Counted from the first letter of the stretch, positions 1-4,784 are shown. The stretch: DNA of 5,737 bases from Prevotellaceae bacterium (GCA_031287815.1 JAITSM010000223.1:1-5737); one strand, 5' to 3'. Made by a program: numbers and translations. The notes: generated by a model from the sequence alone, not told the origin.

Positions 1-645
1 CAGGCGGTGAAGACCTGGAATTATACACTGGCCCCCGGTAATAGAGACCGGATGGGTTTTGGAACTACCACACCATTGGGACAATGGTTCGACACGGAAT
101 TCGTGCCGGTATTTAACACTTACAACTCCATTGCGTCGCAGTGGCTCGACGAAGCTACGCGTACGCCGATGATGACCGCCGAGTTTAATGCGGCAGAAAA
201 GGCGTTCATCCTCGTGTACCGGAAATTGTACAGTGCATTTTTGCGCACCAACCCGCTGGTTACTGACAAAGACCTCGTGGGAATGGGTTTACCGGAACAC
301 CCGAGCGGCGGCTACACGCCGGCTCCGGTGGCGACGACCTACCCGGCCTTTAGCCTTGACACCAGCGTGATTCGCTGCCTCACGGTGCACTTCCATGACC
401 AGGACAGCACGTCGAAGGCCAAGCCTGCCGGGCAGCACGGCGCAGAAATCCGCTGGGCGGTGCTTGACGTCGCCCCGGTGGACATCAGCGAACTGACGCA
501 CTCGTCGTTTGACACGCACACGCCCTTCACCCTCGAGTTCGAAGGCCACGATCGCGGCAAAACCGTCTACTTCGCCCTCTGCTGGGAAAACACCAGAGGC
601 GAAAAAGGCAAGTATAGCCCGATAGCGAGTGCGATTATCCCGTAG
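1..645 (+). CDS. Hypothetical protein with fibronectin-III-like C-terminal domain (5' end uncertain, probably partial)
   Basis: The frame is open from base 1 and stops with TAG at 643-645. A GTG at 7-9 would give 212 residues, but GTG starts are uncommon in this phylum, so the true start may lie left of the window. With GTG as residue 1, an N-terminal part (about 1-110) contains LGQWFDTEFVPVFNTYN and an alpha-helical stretch, ATRTPMMTAEFNAAEKAF. The C-terminal part (about 116-212) looks like a single beta-sandwich: alternating hydrophobic residues, then KAKPAGQHGAEIRW, FDTHTPFTLEFEG and GKTVYFALCWENTRGEKG. I recall similar C-termini in Bacteroidales hypothetical proteins, where they resemble fibronectin type III folds; no function is known to me. 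There is no signal peptide in the visible part and no membrane segment. The gene is visibly richer in G+C than the rest of the window. It is followed by an intrinsic terminator at 754-787, so it ends its transcription unit. The coding call is secure; the domain call is from memory. Confidence 0.8.
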   Translation, partial: QAVKTWNYTLAPGNRDRMGFGTTTPLGQWFDTEFVPVFNTYNSIASQWLDEATRTPMMTAEFNAAEKAFILVYRKLYSAFLRTNPLVTDKDLVGMGLPEHPSGGYTPAPVATTYPAFSLDTSVIRCLTVHFHDQDSTSKAKPAGQHGAEIRWAVLDVAPVDISELTHSSFDTHTPFTLEFEGHDRGKTVYFALCWENTRGEKGKYSPIASAIIP

Positions 646-650
646 ACCCA

Positions 651-675
651 GTAGGCAGTGGGCAGTAGGCAGTGG
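651..675. repeat. Short tandem repeat, GTAGGCAGTGG
   Basis: Two copies of GTAGGCAGTGG start at 651 and 665 with a 14-bp period, a few bases after the stop codon of the first gene. The reverse complement recurs at 817-829 as CTACTGCCTACTG (12 of 13 matching). The two sites therefore form a loose inverted pair around the terminator. No function is evident. Confidence 0.6.
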
Positions 676-690
676 CTGACGCCGCTTTAA

Positions 691-737
691 CCTCACCCCC
701 TGCCCCCACTCCTAAAGGCGAGGGGGGGGTGCTGAGA
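691..737. repeat. C-rich / G-rich imperfect palindrome
   Basis: A cytosine-rich arm (691-712, beginning CCTCACCCCC) is followed, after TAAA, by a guanine-rich arm (716-737) with eight G in a row and ending GGTGCTGAG. The arms pair imperfectly, so the transcript could fold into a GC-rich stem. I have seen this CCTCACCCC...GGGTGAGG type of intergenic palindrome in Bacteroidota sequences, but its function is unknown to me. It lies between the first gene and its intrinsic terminator. Confidence 0.45.
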
Positions 738-753
738 CGAAGTAATGAAAAGA

Positions 754-787
754 CGCCGGTATGGAAACATGCCGGCGGATTTTTTTT
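754..787 (+). terminator. Intrinsic (Rho-independent) terminator of the first gene
   Basis: A 10-bp stem (754-763 with 768-777, one G-U pair) encloses a GAAA tetraloop at 764-767. After GA comes a run of eight T (780-787). An A-rich stretch precedes the stem. The geometry is that of a strong intrinsic terminator on the + strand. It lies 108 bp beyond the stop codon of the first gene, so that gene's message has a long 3' untranslated tail. Confidence 0.88.
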
Positions 788-790
788 GAA

Positions 791-852
791 GTAGGAGGTA
801 GGAGCGCTGGCGCCAGCTACTGCCTACTGAAAACTGAAGACTGCCGACTGAA
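791..852. repeat. Degenerate short repeats with a 12-bp perfect palindrome
   Basis: The stretch contains GTAGGAGGTAGGAG (overlapping GTAGGA units) and the perfect palindrome GCTGGCGCCAGC at 806-817. These are followed by CTACTGCCTACTG and then repeated ACTGAA/GACTG words up to the 206-bp element. The core GCTGGCGCCAGCTAC resembles GCTGGCGCAAGCTAC at 1140-1154. This is low-complexity intergenic repeat sequence with no credible gene. Confidence 0.5.
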
Positions 853-853
853 C

Positions 854-1059
854 GCCCCGAAGGGGCGAGATATTCATAACCGCAGGCAAGCGCAGCGCAG
901 CCTGCGGAAGAAGAACGCCTGCGCCTTTCGCGCGGTGCACTGTCCGTGCATAGCGGAAAGCCGGTGCGCCGCGCGGGTGGCAGGGCAGTTCTTATCCCCA
1001 TGCTGCGTTACGCTACGCTCCACTTGCATGGGGTTATGAAAATTTCGCCCCTTCGGGGC
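854..1059. repeat. 206-bp intergenic element with 28-bp terminal inverted repeats
   Basis: The ends 854-881 and 1032-1059 are inverted copies matching at 26 of 28 positions. Each contains its own small palindrome (GCCCCGAAGGGGC on the left, GCCCCTTCGGGGC on the right). Internal hairpins are visible: a perfect 8-bp stem 880-887/900-907 (CCGCAGGC/GCCTGCGG), a 5-bp stem 936-940/946-950 (TGCAC/GTGCA) and a perfect 8-bp stem 996-1003/1026-1033 (CCCCATGC/GCATGGGG). The whole element can fold as a multi-branched cruciform or RNA. It encodes no transposase and shows no target-site duplication. A + strand frame across it reads NAPKGRDIHNRRQAQRS; I recall similar APKGR peptides annotated as hypothetical proteins in Bacteroidales, which suggests a dispersed repeat family. 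It behaves like a non-autonomous MITE or REP-like element; mobility is inferred, not seen. Confidence 0.7.
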
Positions 1060-1074
1060 TTCCTTAATGGAGAA

Positions 1075-1203
1075 TTAAAAGTTGAAAGTTGAAAGTTGGC
1101 TGGCACCTTTTTGAGTTAAGAACTAAAAGTTAAGAGTTGGCTGGCGCAAGCTACATCATACATCATACATCATACATCATTTTCAACTTTCCATTTTCAA
1201 CTA
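1075..1203. repeat. AGTTGAAAGTT-type repeats forming a loose inverted structure
   Basis: On the left, GTTGAAA units (1081-1097) lead into AGTTGGCTGGC at 1094-1104. A diverged second copy (AAAAGTTAAGAGTTGG, about 1126-1140) ends with the same AGTTGGCTGGC at 1135-1145. On the right, TTTCAACTTTCCATTTTCAAC (split here as TTTCAACTTT at 1181-1190 and TTTTCAACTA at 1194-1203) is roughly the reverse complement of the left units. The segment is thus a degenerate inverted repeat enclosing the CATCATA array. Such words are common between genes in Bacteroidota. No gene or clear regulatory role can be supported. Confidence 0.55.
1154..1180. repeat. Tandem repeat of CATCATA (just under four copies)
   Basis: Three full CATCATA units and a fourth lacking its last base run head to tail from 1154 to 1180. 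The 7-bp period is not a codon multiple and no gene covers it. The tract is a candidate for copy-number variation by slippage. It is far too short and uniform, and has no spacers, to be a CRISPR array. Confidence 0.85.
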
Positions 1204-1303
1204 AAAAAAGTGGAGCAAGGAGTTCCTCTTAGAACTTATCAAAATCTAAATGCGTTGACCCTGGGCTTGCCCTACTATTCCGCAATTTTTAAATCTTTTT
1301 TCC

Positions 1304-1311
1304 TATCTTTG
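1304..1311 (+). promoter_or_regulatory. Candidate -7 box for the LysE-family gene
   Basis: TATCTTTG fits the Bacteroidota -7 consensus TAnnTTTG and ends 23 bp before the ATG at 1335, leaving a short leader. No good TTTG-type -33 box lies about 19-21 bp upstream; the spacer region there is only AT-rich. The call rests on the -7 box and its position. Confidence 0.5.
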
Positions 1312-1334
1312 TCGCTTGAAATACAATTTATATA

Positions 1335-1970
1335 ATGGAATTTGAATTATTAAAAGGGATACTGGTTGGTTTGGGCGCGTCTATTCCGTTGGGGCCCATA
1401 GGCGTATTGGTAGTGCAGCGCACGATTAGCAAAGGACAGCAATCGGGCTTTATTTCGGGGCTGGGCGCTGCAACGGCAGACACTATTTTTGCTGCACTGG
1501 CTGTACTCAGCCTTGCCTTTGTACAGCGTATTTTCAACGCCAACGAAAACTGGTTTCTGATTGGCGGCGGCTTACTGGTAGCGGGTATAGGGCTATTGGT
1601 CTATTTATCGAATCCTGTCAAGCAACTGCGCCGCAAGAAACAAATCAACCGGCCGTTTGAAGATTTTATTTCCGTTTTTATTCTCACCATATCCAATCCG
1701 GGAGCCACTTTCCTGATGCTGGCCTTGTTTGCCTTAGTAGGCGTCAATATAGACAAGGAATCAGGCGTGATAAATATCGCCATTGTCTTGTGGGGCGTAG
1801 TGCTTGGCGCGGCGGCGTGGTGGTTTTTCCTTAGTTGGCTTATCAACCGTTTCCGGCAACGTTTCCGCATCCGGCAACTGTGGTACATTAACCGCATTGC
1901 AGGAATCATTATTATTATACTCGGAATTATTTCCCTCTTCGACGGGCTGGCAATGTTGCTTTTTAATTAA
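1335..1970 (+). CDS. LysE/RhtB-family amino-acid or metabolite exporter
   Basis: This 211-residue protein is probably an inner-membrane exporter of the LysE/RhtB superfamily, which pumps amino acids or related small molecules out of the cell; its substrate cannot be told from sequence. Six hydrophobic segments are visible at about 4-28, 40-66, 73-92, 112-137, 146-170 and 186-210. The family signature is the N-terminal IPLGPIGVLVVQRTISKG (about 17-34), followed by GFISGLGAATAD. Its counterpart in the second half is TISNPGATF (118-126). A basic cytoplasmic loop, KQLRRKKQINR (96-106), sits between segments 3 and 4. The length is typical of the family. The ATG at 1335 is the first in frame and lies just after a -7 box; no Shine-Dalgarno site is seen. 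The gene stands alone on this strand and converges on the RNase G/E gene, 77 bp away stop to stop. Family assignment is strong. Confidence 0.88.
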   Translation: MEFELLKGILVGLGASIPLGPIGVLVVQRTISKGQQSGFISGLGAATADTIFAALAVLSLAFVQRIFNANENWFLIGGGLLVAGIGLLVYLSNPVKQLRRKKQINRPFEDFISVFILTISNPGATFLMLALFALVGVNIDKESGVINIAIVLWGVVLGAAAWWFFLSWLINRFRQRFRIRQLWYINRIAGIIIIILGIISLFDGLAMLLFN

Positions 1971-1977
1971 AAGCACG

Positions 1978-2049
1978 AATTAAAAATTAGGAATTGGACA
2001 GTGCCGGTAGATACTGGCTACTATAATCCACAATTCCTAATTCTTAATT
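1978..2049. terminator. Large inverted repeat between convergent genes, candidate bidirectional terminator
   Basis: Arms 1978-1996 and 2031-2049 are inverted copies matching at 18 of 19 positions (AATTAGGAATTG and CAATTCCTAATT at their cores). The 34-bp loop contains a smaller hairpin, 2003-2008 with 2013-2018 (GCCGGT/ACTGGC, one G-U pair). The structure begins 7 bp after the LysE-family stop and its right arm overlaps the RNase stop codon by two bases, so it could end transcripts from both sides. The stem is AT-rich and only short T runs follow, so it is not a classical intrinsic terminator. It may instead be an inserted palindromic repeat that now serves this role. Confidence 0.45.
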
Positions 2050-3592
2050 AAATCGTAATTTTGTCGCCGTTTTTGTCAAACCATTGGTGTTGTAGCAGGG
2101 CAAAAGAAGTGACCGCTTTAATGTGGAGCCGGCATTTGTTTTGTACCGTCCATTTTACGCGGCGCGAAAGCAGCCCGTGGTTCAAATATGCCGCTATATA
2201 GGGATGTACTTTCAGTACAAGATTTTTTATTTTCTTTTCGCCGGCGAGATAAACCAATTGGTTTTGCAAAAGATCCTCGAAGACAATGGAGGGCATTATT
2301 TTCCCGGAGCCGTTACAACTGGGGCACAATTCATCATTACGGATTTGCGTGGCGGGGCGCACACGCTGGCGCGTCAATTGCATCAACCCAAATCTTGACA
2401 AGGGCAATATATTATGCCGGGCGCGGTCAAGCCCCATAGCCTCCCGCATGGCGTTAAATACTTTTTGCCGGTTATCGGCCTTGTCCATGTCAATGAGGTC
2501 AATCACTATAATTCCGCCAATATCGCGCAAGCGCAGTTGCCGCGCCACTTCGGTTACCGCCATCAGGTTCACTTCCAGCGCCTGTTCTTCCTGGTTGTCG
2601 GCGGTTTTAATCCGCCCGCTGTTGACGTCAATCACATGCAGGGCTTCGGTTTGCTCCATAATAATGTATGCGCCGCGTTTCAGCGATACATATTTTCCAA
2701 AAGACCCTCGTATTTGTCGCGACACGCCGTAATGTTCGAAAATAGGCTCTTTCCCGGCATATAGCTTAACGATTTTTCCCTTTTCCGGGAAAATAGACGT
2801 AACATATTCTTTCACTTCCTCGAACAGGGAAGTGTCGTTTACGTAAATATTATTAAACGTGCCGTTGAGCATGTCGCGCAGGATGGCCGACGTGCGGTTA
2901 ATTTCGTTCACCAATAATTGCGGCGGCTTGCTTGCACCGATTTTATTGACGCACATTTCCCAACGTCGTACCAATGCGGTTAATTCCGGCGCCAGCGTAG
3001 CGGTTTTTTTGCCTTCGGCGACGGTGCGCACAATCACTCCGAAGCCCGGCGGCAAAATACTTTTGATTAACCGCTCCATACGGCGGCGTTCTTCACGGTC
3101 GCCTATTTTCTGCGAAATAGAAATCTTATCAGAAAAGGGAATCAACACCAAATTGCGCCCTGCCAGTGAAATCTCCGACGTCAGGCGCGGCCCTTTGGTG
3201 GAAATAGCTTCCTTCACCACTTGCACCAACACCGGTTGTCCGGGCGACAGCACATCACTGATTTTTCCGTCTTTCGGCAGGATCGGGTCGTTCTGCTTTG
3301 GCGCAGTCAACCCCGGCCGTTGGCGGGCAAAGGCTTTTTTGGTAAAGTCGTCGATTAGCTTAAAATGAAGCCCTAGGTCAAAATAATGCAAGAATGCATC
3401 TTTTTCGTCGCCTACATCTACAAACGCAGCATTTAATGCGGGTAGCACCCGCTTTACTTTTCCCAAATAAATATCACCTACTGAAAAATTGGTGGAAGAA
3501 TTATCTTTGCTCAGTTCTACTAACCGTTTGTCCTCAAGTAATGCAATGCTAATTTCTGAAGTGGTAACGTCAATAACTAATTCTCTATCCAT
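2048..3592 (-). CDS. rng: Ribonuclease G/E family endoribonuclease
   Basis: This 514-residue protein belongs to the Rne/Rng family, Mg2+-dependent cytoplasmic endoribonucleases that cut AU-rich single-stranded RNA in rRNA maturation and mRNA decay. An S1-type RNA-binding domain occupies about 34-130 (FSVGDIYLGKVKRVLPALNA, FVDVGDEKDAFLHY). It carries an insertion at about 72-115 not present in the minimal S1 fold. The family segment GPRLTSEISLAGRNLVLIP is at 134-152. The DNase I-like catalytic part contains IDVNSGR (321-327, D322) and GGIIVIDLIDMD (359-370, D365), matching the two metal-binding aspartates of E. coli RNase E. The CPSC zinc-link motif lies at 423-426. The protein lacks the long disordered C-terminal scaffold of RNase E, so it is RNase G-like in length. 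The ATG at 3592 puts MDRELVIDVTTSEISIALLED at the N-terminus, as expected for the family. A terminator and candidate promoter separate it from the upstream COX24-type gene. It converges on the LysE-family gene. Confidence 0.95.
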   Translation of the reverse strand: MDRELVIDVTTSEISIALLEDKRLVELSKDNSSTNFSVGDIYLGKVKRVLPALNAAFVDVGDEKDAFLHYFDLGLHFKLIDDFTKKAFARQRPGLTAPKQNDPILPKDGKISDVLSPGQPVLVQVVKEAISTKGPRLTSEISLAGRNLVLIPFSDKISISQKIGDREERRRMERLIKSILPPGFGVIVRTVAEGKKTATLAPELTALVRRWEMCVNKIGASKPPQLLVNEINRTSAILRDMLNGTFNNIYVNDTSLFEEVKEYVTSIFPEKGKIVKLYAGKEPIFEHYGVSRQIRGSFGKYVSLKRGAYIIMEQTEALHVIDVNSGRIKTADNQEEQALEVNLMAVTEVARQLRLRDIGGIIVIDLIDMDKADNRQKVFNAMREAMGLDRARHNILPLSRFGLMQLTRQRVRPATQIRNDELCPSCNGSGKIMPSIVFEDLLQNQLVYLAGEKKIKNLVLKVHPYIAAYLNHGLLSRRVKWTVQNKCRLHIKAVTSFALLQHQWFDKNGDKITI

Positions 3593-3606
3593 ACTTAACT
3601 TAAATA

Positions 3607-3636
3607 CAAATAACGCATTTCCCGCGGGGAAGACAA
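3607..3636 (-). promoter_or_regulatory. Candidate promoter of the RNase G/E gene
   Basis: On the minus strand a TTG (3634-3636) is followed after 19 bp by GTTATTTG (3607-3614). This keeps the TTTG of the -7 consensus TAnnTTTG but not its first two bases. It lies between an upstream terminator and the RNase start. The predicted transcript start would be only about 8-10 bases before the ATG, so the leader would be very short. The call is weak and rests mainly on spacing and on the need for a promoter after the terminator. Confidence 0.35.
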
Positions 3637-3644
3637 GCCCAATA

Positions 3645-3687
3645 ATAAAATAAACGAAACAAACCCGAAGAATATATACTCCGGGTT
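3645..3687 (-). terminator. Intrinsic terminator after the HU / COX24-type genes
   Basis: On the minus strand AACCCGGAG (3687-3679) pairs with CTTCGGGTT (3670-3662) as a 9-bp stem with one G-U pair and an 8-base AT loop. The transcript then reads TGTTTCGTTTATTTT, a U-rich tail. It lies 34 bp beyond the stop of the 30-residue gene and 69 bp before the RNase start. It probably ends or attenuates the HU–COX24 message. Confidence 0.65.
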
Positions 3688-3721
3688 GTTACAATACTAC
3701 CAAAACGATATAAACAACTCC

Positions 3722-3814
3722 TTACTTTTTCTTCTTATGGCGATTTTTCCGAAGCCGTTTTTTACGCTTGTGCGTAGACATTTTATGTCTTTTTCTTTTT
3801 TTTCCGCTGGGCAT
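3722..3814 (-). CDS. AURKAIP1/COX24-domain small basic protein (30 aa)
   Basis: A 30-codon gene, ATG at 3812-3814 and TAA at 3722-3724, encodes MPSGKKRKRHKMSTHKRKKR followed by LRKNRHKKKK. Twenty-one of 30 residues are Lys, Arg or His and there is no acidic residue. I recognise this as the tiny Bacteroidota protein usually annotated as AURKAIP1/COX24 domain-containing. That domain is shared with the mitochondrial small-subunit ribosomal protein mS38 (AURKAIP1) and yeast Cox24. By that kinship and its charge, it most likely binds rRNA as a small ribosomal protein; this is inference. It starts 15 bp after the HU stop, so the two genes are probably cotranscribed, and an intrinsic terminator follows. 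The order HU, this gene, RNase G/E is, as I recall, widely conserved in Bacteroidales. Its size means automatic gene callers may miss it. Confidence 0.88.
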   Translation of the reverse strand: MPSGKKRKRHKMSTHKRKKRLRKNRHKKKK

Positions 3815-3829
3815 AGTGTGCGTTCCAAT

Positions 3830-4117
3830 TTATTTTTTTACGTTACTCTTCACTTTATTCAAAAACACTTTTGCCGGTTTGAATGCCGGAATAAAATGCT
3901 CGGGAATAATCAGCGTAGTATTTTTAGAGATATTGCGAGCTGTTTTTTTAGCGCGTTTTTTCACTATAAAACTACCGAAGCCCCGTAAATAAACATTATG
4001 GTTACTGGTTAACGAACGTTTTACCACTTCCATGAACGTTTCAATGGTTTTTTGCACATTTACTTTTTCAATGCCTGTGCTTTTTGCAATTTCATTGACG
4101 ATGTCTGCTTTTGTCAT
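3830..4117 (-). CDS. HU/IHF-family nucleoid DNA-binding protein
   Basis: This 95-residue protein has the length and layout of HU/IHF. An N-terminal dimerising helical part starts MTKADIVNEIAKSTGIEK and includes the second helix VQKTIETFMEVVKRSL. The hallmark RGFGSF follows at 45-50, then the DNA-binding beta-arm (about 51-77) with KKRAKKTARNISKNT, and the C-terminal IPAFKPAKVFLNKV. Dimers bind the minor groove and bend DNA in the nucleoid. The arm tip reads RNIS where E. coli HU/IHF has RNP, so the intercalating proline is replaced by Ile63. I recall this RNISKNT version as normal for the Bacteroidota branch, so it is not a defect. The ATG at 4117 follows a strong promoter with a leader of about 40-45 bases and no Shine-Dalgarno site. 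The gene is first in a probable operon with the 30-residue basic protein. Confidence 0.95.
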   Translation of the reverse strand: MTKADIVNEIAKSTGIEKVNVQKTIETFMEVVKRSLTSNHNVYLRGFGSFIVKKRAKKTARNISKNTTLIIPEHFIPAFKPAKVFLNKVKSNVKK

Positions 4118-4167
4118 AATTCTTTAATCTTTAATTGTTAAATACTAATTGTTGCATATTTGCGGTG

Positions 4168-4198
4168 CAAATGTACGACTTTTTTTTAAATGTGCAAA
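4168..4198 (-). promoter_or_regulatory. Bacteroidota-type promoter of the HU gene
   Basis: On the minus strand TTTG (4198-4195) is followed after exactly 19 bp by TACATTTG (4175-4168). This is a perfect match to the TTTG-N19-TAnnTTTG pattern used by the Bacteroidota primary sigma factor. The -7 box lies 50 bp upstream of the HU ATG, giving a leader of about 40-45 bases rich in A and T. Confidence 0.85.
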
Positions 4199-4225
4199 AT
4201 TTTTTTCATTTTTTTTCATTTTTTT
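4178..4225 (-). promoter_or_regulatory. Phased A-tracts at and upstream of the HU promoter
   Basis: Runs of seven to eight T on the + strand (A on the HU-sense strand) occur at 4180-4187, 4200-4206, 4209-4216 and 4219-4225. Their starts are spaced by about 20, 9 and 10 bp, close to the helical repeat. The last three lie directly upstream of the -33 box. Such phasing is expected to bend DNA, and A-tracts in this position can act like an UP element. Effect on expression is inferred. Confidence 0.5.
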
Positions 4226-4324
4226 GCTTCAGGCTTTTTTAATTGTCGGGGGAAAATAGGCAAAAGGGTAGGGAAGGAGGGAAAAAAAATAGCCGTTTTT
4301 CCGATAGCATGAAAAATACAAATA

Positions 4325-4336
4325 TTACAATTGTAA
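4325..4336. promoter_or_regulatory. Operator-like palindrome TTACAATTGTAA
   Basis: This is a perfect 12-bp palindrome fitting TTACAnnTGTAA, the most symmetrical of five related sites in this region. It is far upstream of the XRE gene (about 450 bp). Binding by the XRE protein is inferred from similarity to the site on that gene's promoter. Confidence 0.5.
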
Positions 4337-4384
4337 ATTATCGGTATTACAAAAAGAATGAAAATACGAGTAAAAGCAGGTATT

Positions 4385-4396
4385 TTACAAATGTAA
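4385..4396. promoter_or_regulatory. Operator-like palindrome TTACAAATGTAA
   Basis: Both 5-bp arms match TTACAnnTGTAA exactly. It lies 60 bp from the site at 4325, start to start. Confidence 0.5.
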
Positions 4397-4421
4397 TACA
4401 ACTATTATAACAAATAATGGA

Positions 4422-4433
4422 TAACATTTGTAA
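4422..4433. promoter_or_regulatory. Operator-like site TAACATTTGTAA
   Basis: It matches TTACAnnTGTAA at 9 of 10 arm positions and continues as GTAAAC, like the site at 4737. The overlapping AACATTTG also resembles a -7 box with one mismatch, so it might be a degenerate promoter rather than an operator. Confidence 0.4.
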
Positions 4434-4707
4434 ACCGCATTTATTTAAACAAATAATAATATAGAATCCAGTTAATTAAATTGATTATTTAATGCTACCG
4501 AAGCAATAAAAAATGTAAAGTTAGCTATTTCCCTTATAAGATGTTGATAAATTAAATAGAATAGTATTTTTTACTGTTATTTACCAGTCCTTTATATTTT
4601 GAATTTTTAGTATACGTTTAAATATGCGTCAAACAGAGGAGTTATTATAAATAAACTTCGTTACAAGATAATATAGCGTATGGCGGATGCTTATGAAAAA
4701 ATCTTGT

Positions 4708-4719
4708 TTACGGCTGTAA
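4708..4719. promoter_or_regulatory. Operator-like site TTACGGCTGTAA
   Basis: It matches TTACAnnTGTAA at 9 of 10 arm positions and is preceded by GT, giving GTTTACG, close to the GTTTACA half-site near the XRE start. It lies 48 bp upstream of the copy on the XRE -7 box. Confidence 0.4.
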
Positions 4720-4736
4720 TTTCTATGTAGTTTATT

Positions 4737-4784
4737 TTTGTAAACAAAATAATGATTACATTTGTAGCGTTAAAAGTTTACAAA
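4737..4784 (+). promoter_or_regulatory. Promoter and probable operators of the XRE regulator gene
   Basis: TACATTTG at 4757-4764 is a perfect -7 box (TAnnTTTG). A TTTG at 4737-4740 could be the -33 box, though the 16-bp spacing is shorter than the usual 19. TTACATTTGTAG (4756-4767), an operator-like palindrome with 9 of 10 arm matches, covers the -7 box. Outside it, TTTGTAAAC (4737-4745) and GTTTACAAA (4776-4784) form a perfect 9-bp inverted pair, the right half ending one base before the ATG. A protein bound here would block both the promoter and the start, so negative autoregulation by the XRE protein is the natural inference. Confidence 0.65.

Larger units (their letters stand above)
4226..4735. 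other. AT-rich gene-free region
   Basis: About 510 bp of strikingly AT-rich sequence lies between the divergently oriented HU and XRE genes. The only frame of any length (minus strand, 4401 to 4216, 61 residues) has no family features and is not supported as a gene. The region holds the palindromic sites listed separately and half-sites TTACA at 4347-4351 and 4661-4665. I see no tRNA, rRNA, recognisable riboswitch, DnaA-box cluster or transposase remnant. Its composition and size suggest a control region or decayed DNA. Confidence 0.6.

Noticed and set aside
289..696. 135-residue minus-strand frame opposite the first gene
   Set aside because: It is an antisense shadow of a GC-rich gene, is rich in Arg and Ala without domain features, and runs into repeats after the gene's end.
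693..1001. 102-residue minus-strand frame across the repeat region
   Set aside because: It spans the terminator hairpin and much of the inverted-repeat element and has no protein-like features.
761..1039. 92-residue + strand frame containing an NAPKGR peptide
   Set aside because: It starts inside the terminator loop and its C-terminal part is simply the 206-bp repeat read in one frame; treated as a repeat signature, not a gene.
1154..1180. Possible CRISPR-like array
   Set aside because: The 7-bp units are contiguous with no spacers, so this is a simple tandem repeat.
2123..3368. Several + strand frames of 83-169 residues opposite the RNase gene
   Set aside because: All lie inside the well-supported RNase G/E coding sequence and match no family.
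3686..3992. Two + strand frames (100 and 74 residues) over the HU and COX24-type genes
   Set aside because: They are antisense shadows; Phe/Leu-rich sequence results from reading Lys codons backwards.
4216..4401. 61-residue minus-strand hydrophobic frame in the AT-rich gap
   Set aside because: Its Ile/Phe richness follows from AT-rich DNA, it has no good promoter, and an operator-like site overlaps its start.
4226..4735. AT-rich region as a replication origin
   Set aside because: I could find no cluster of DnaA boxes (TTATNCACA) and no dnaA or dnaN neighbour; only one poor match occurs near 4416-4424.
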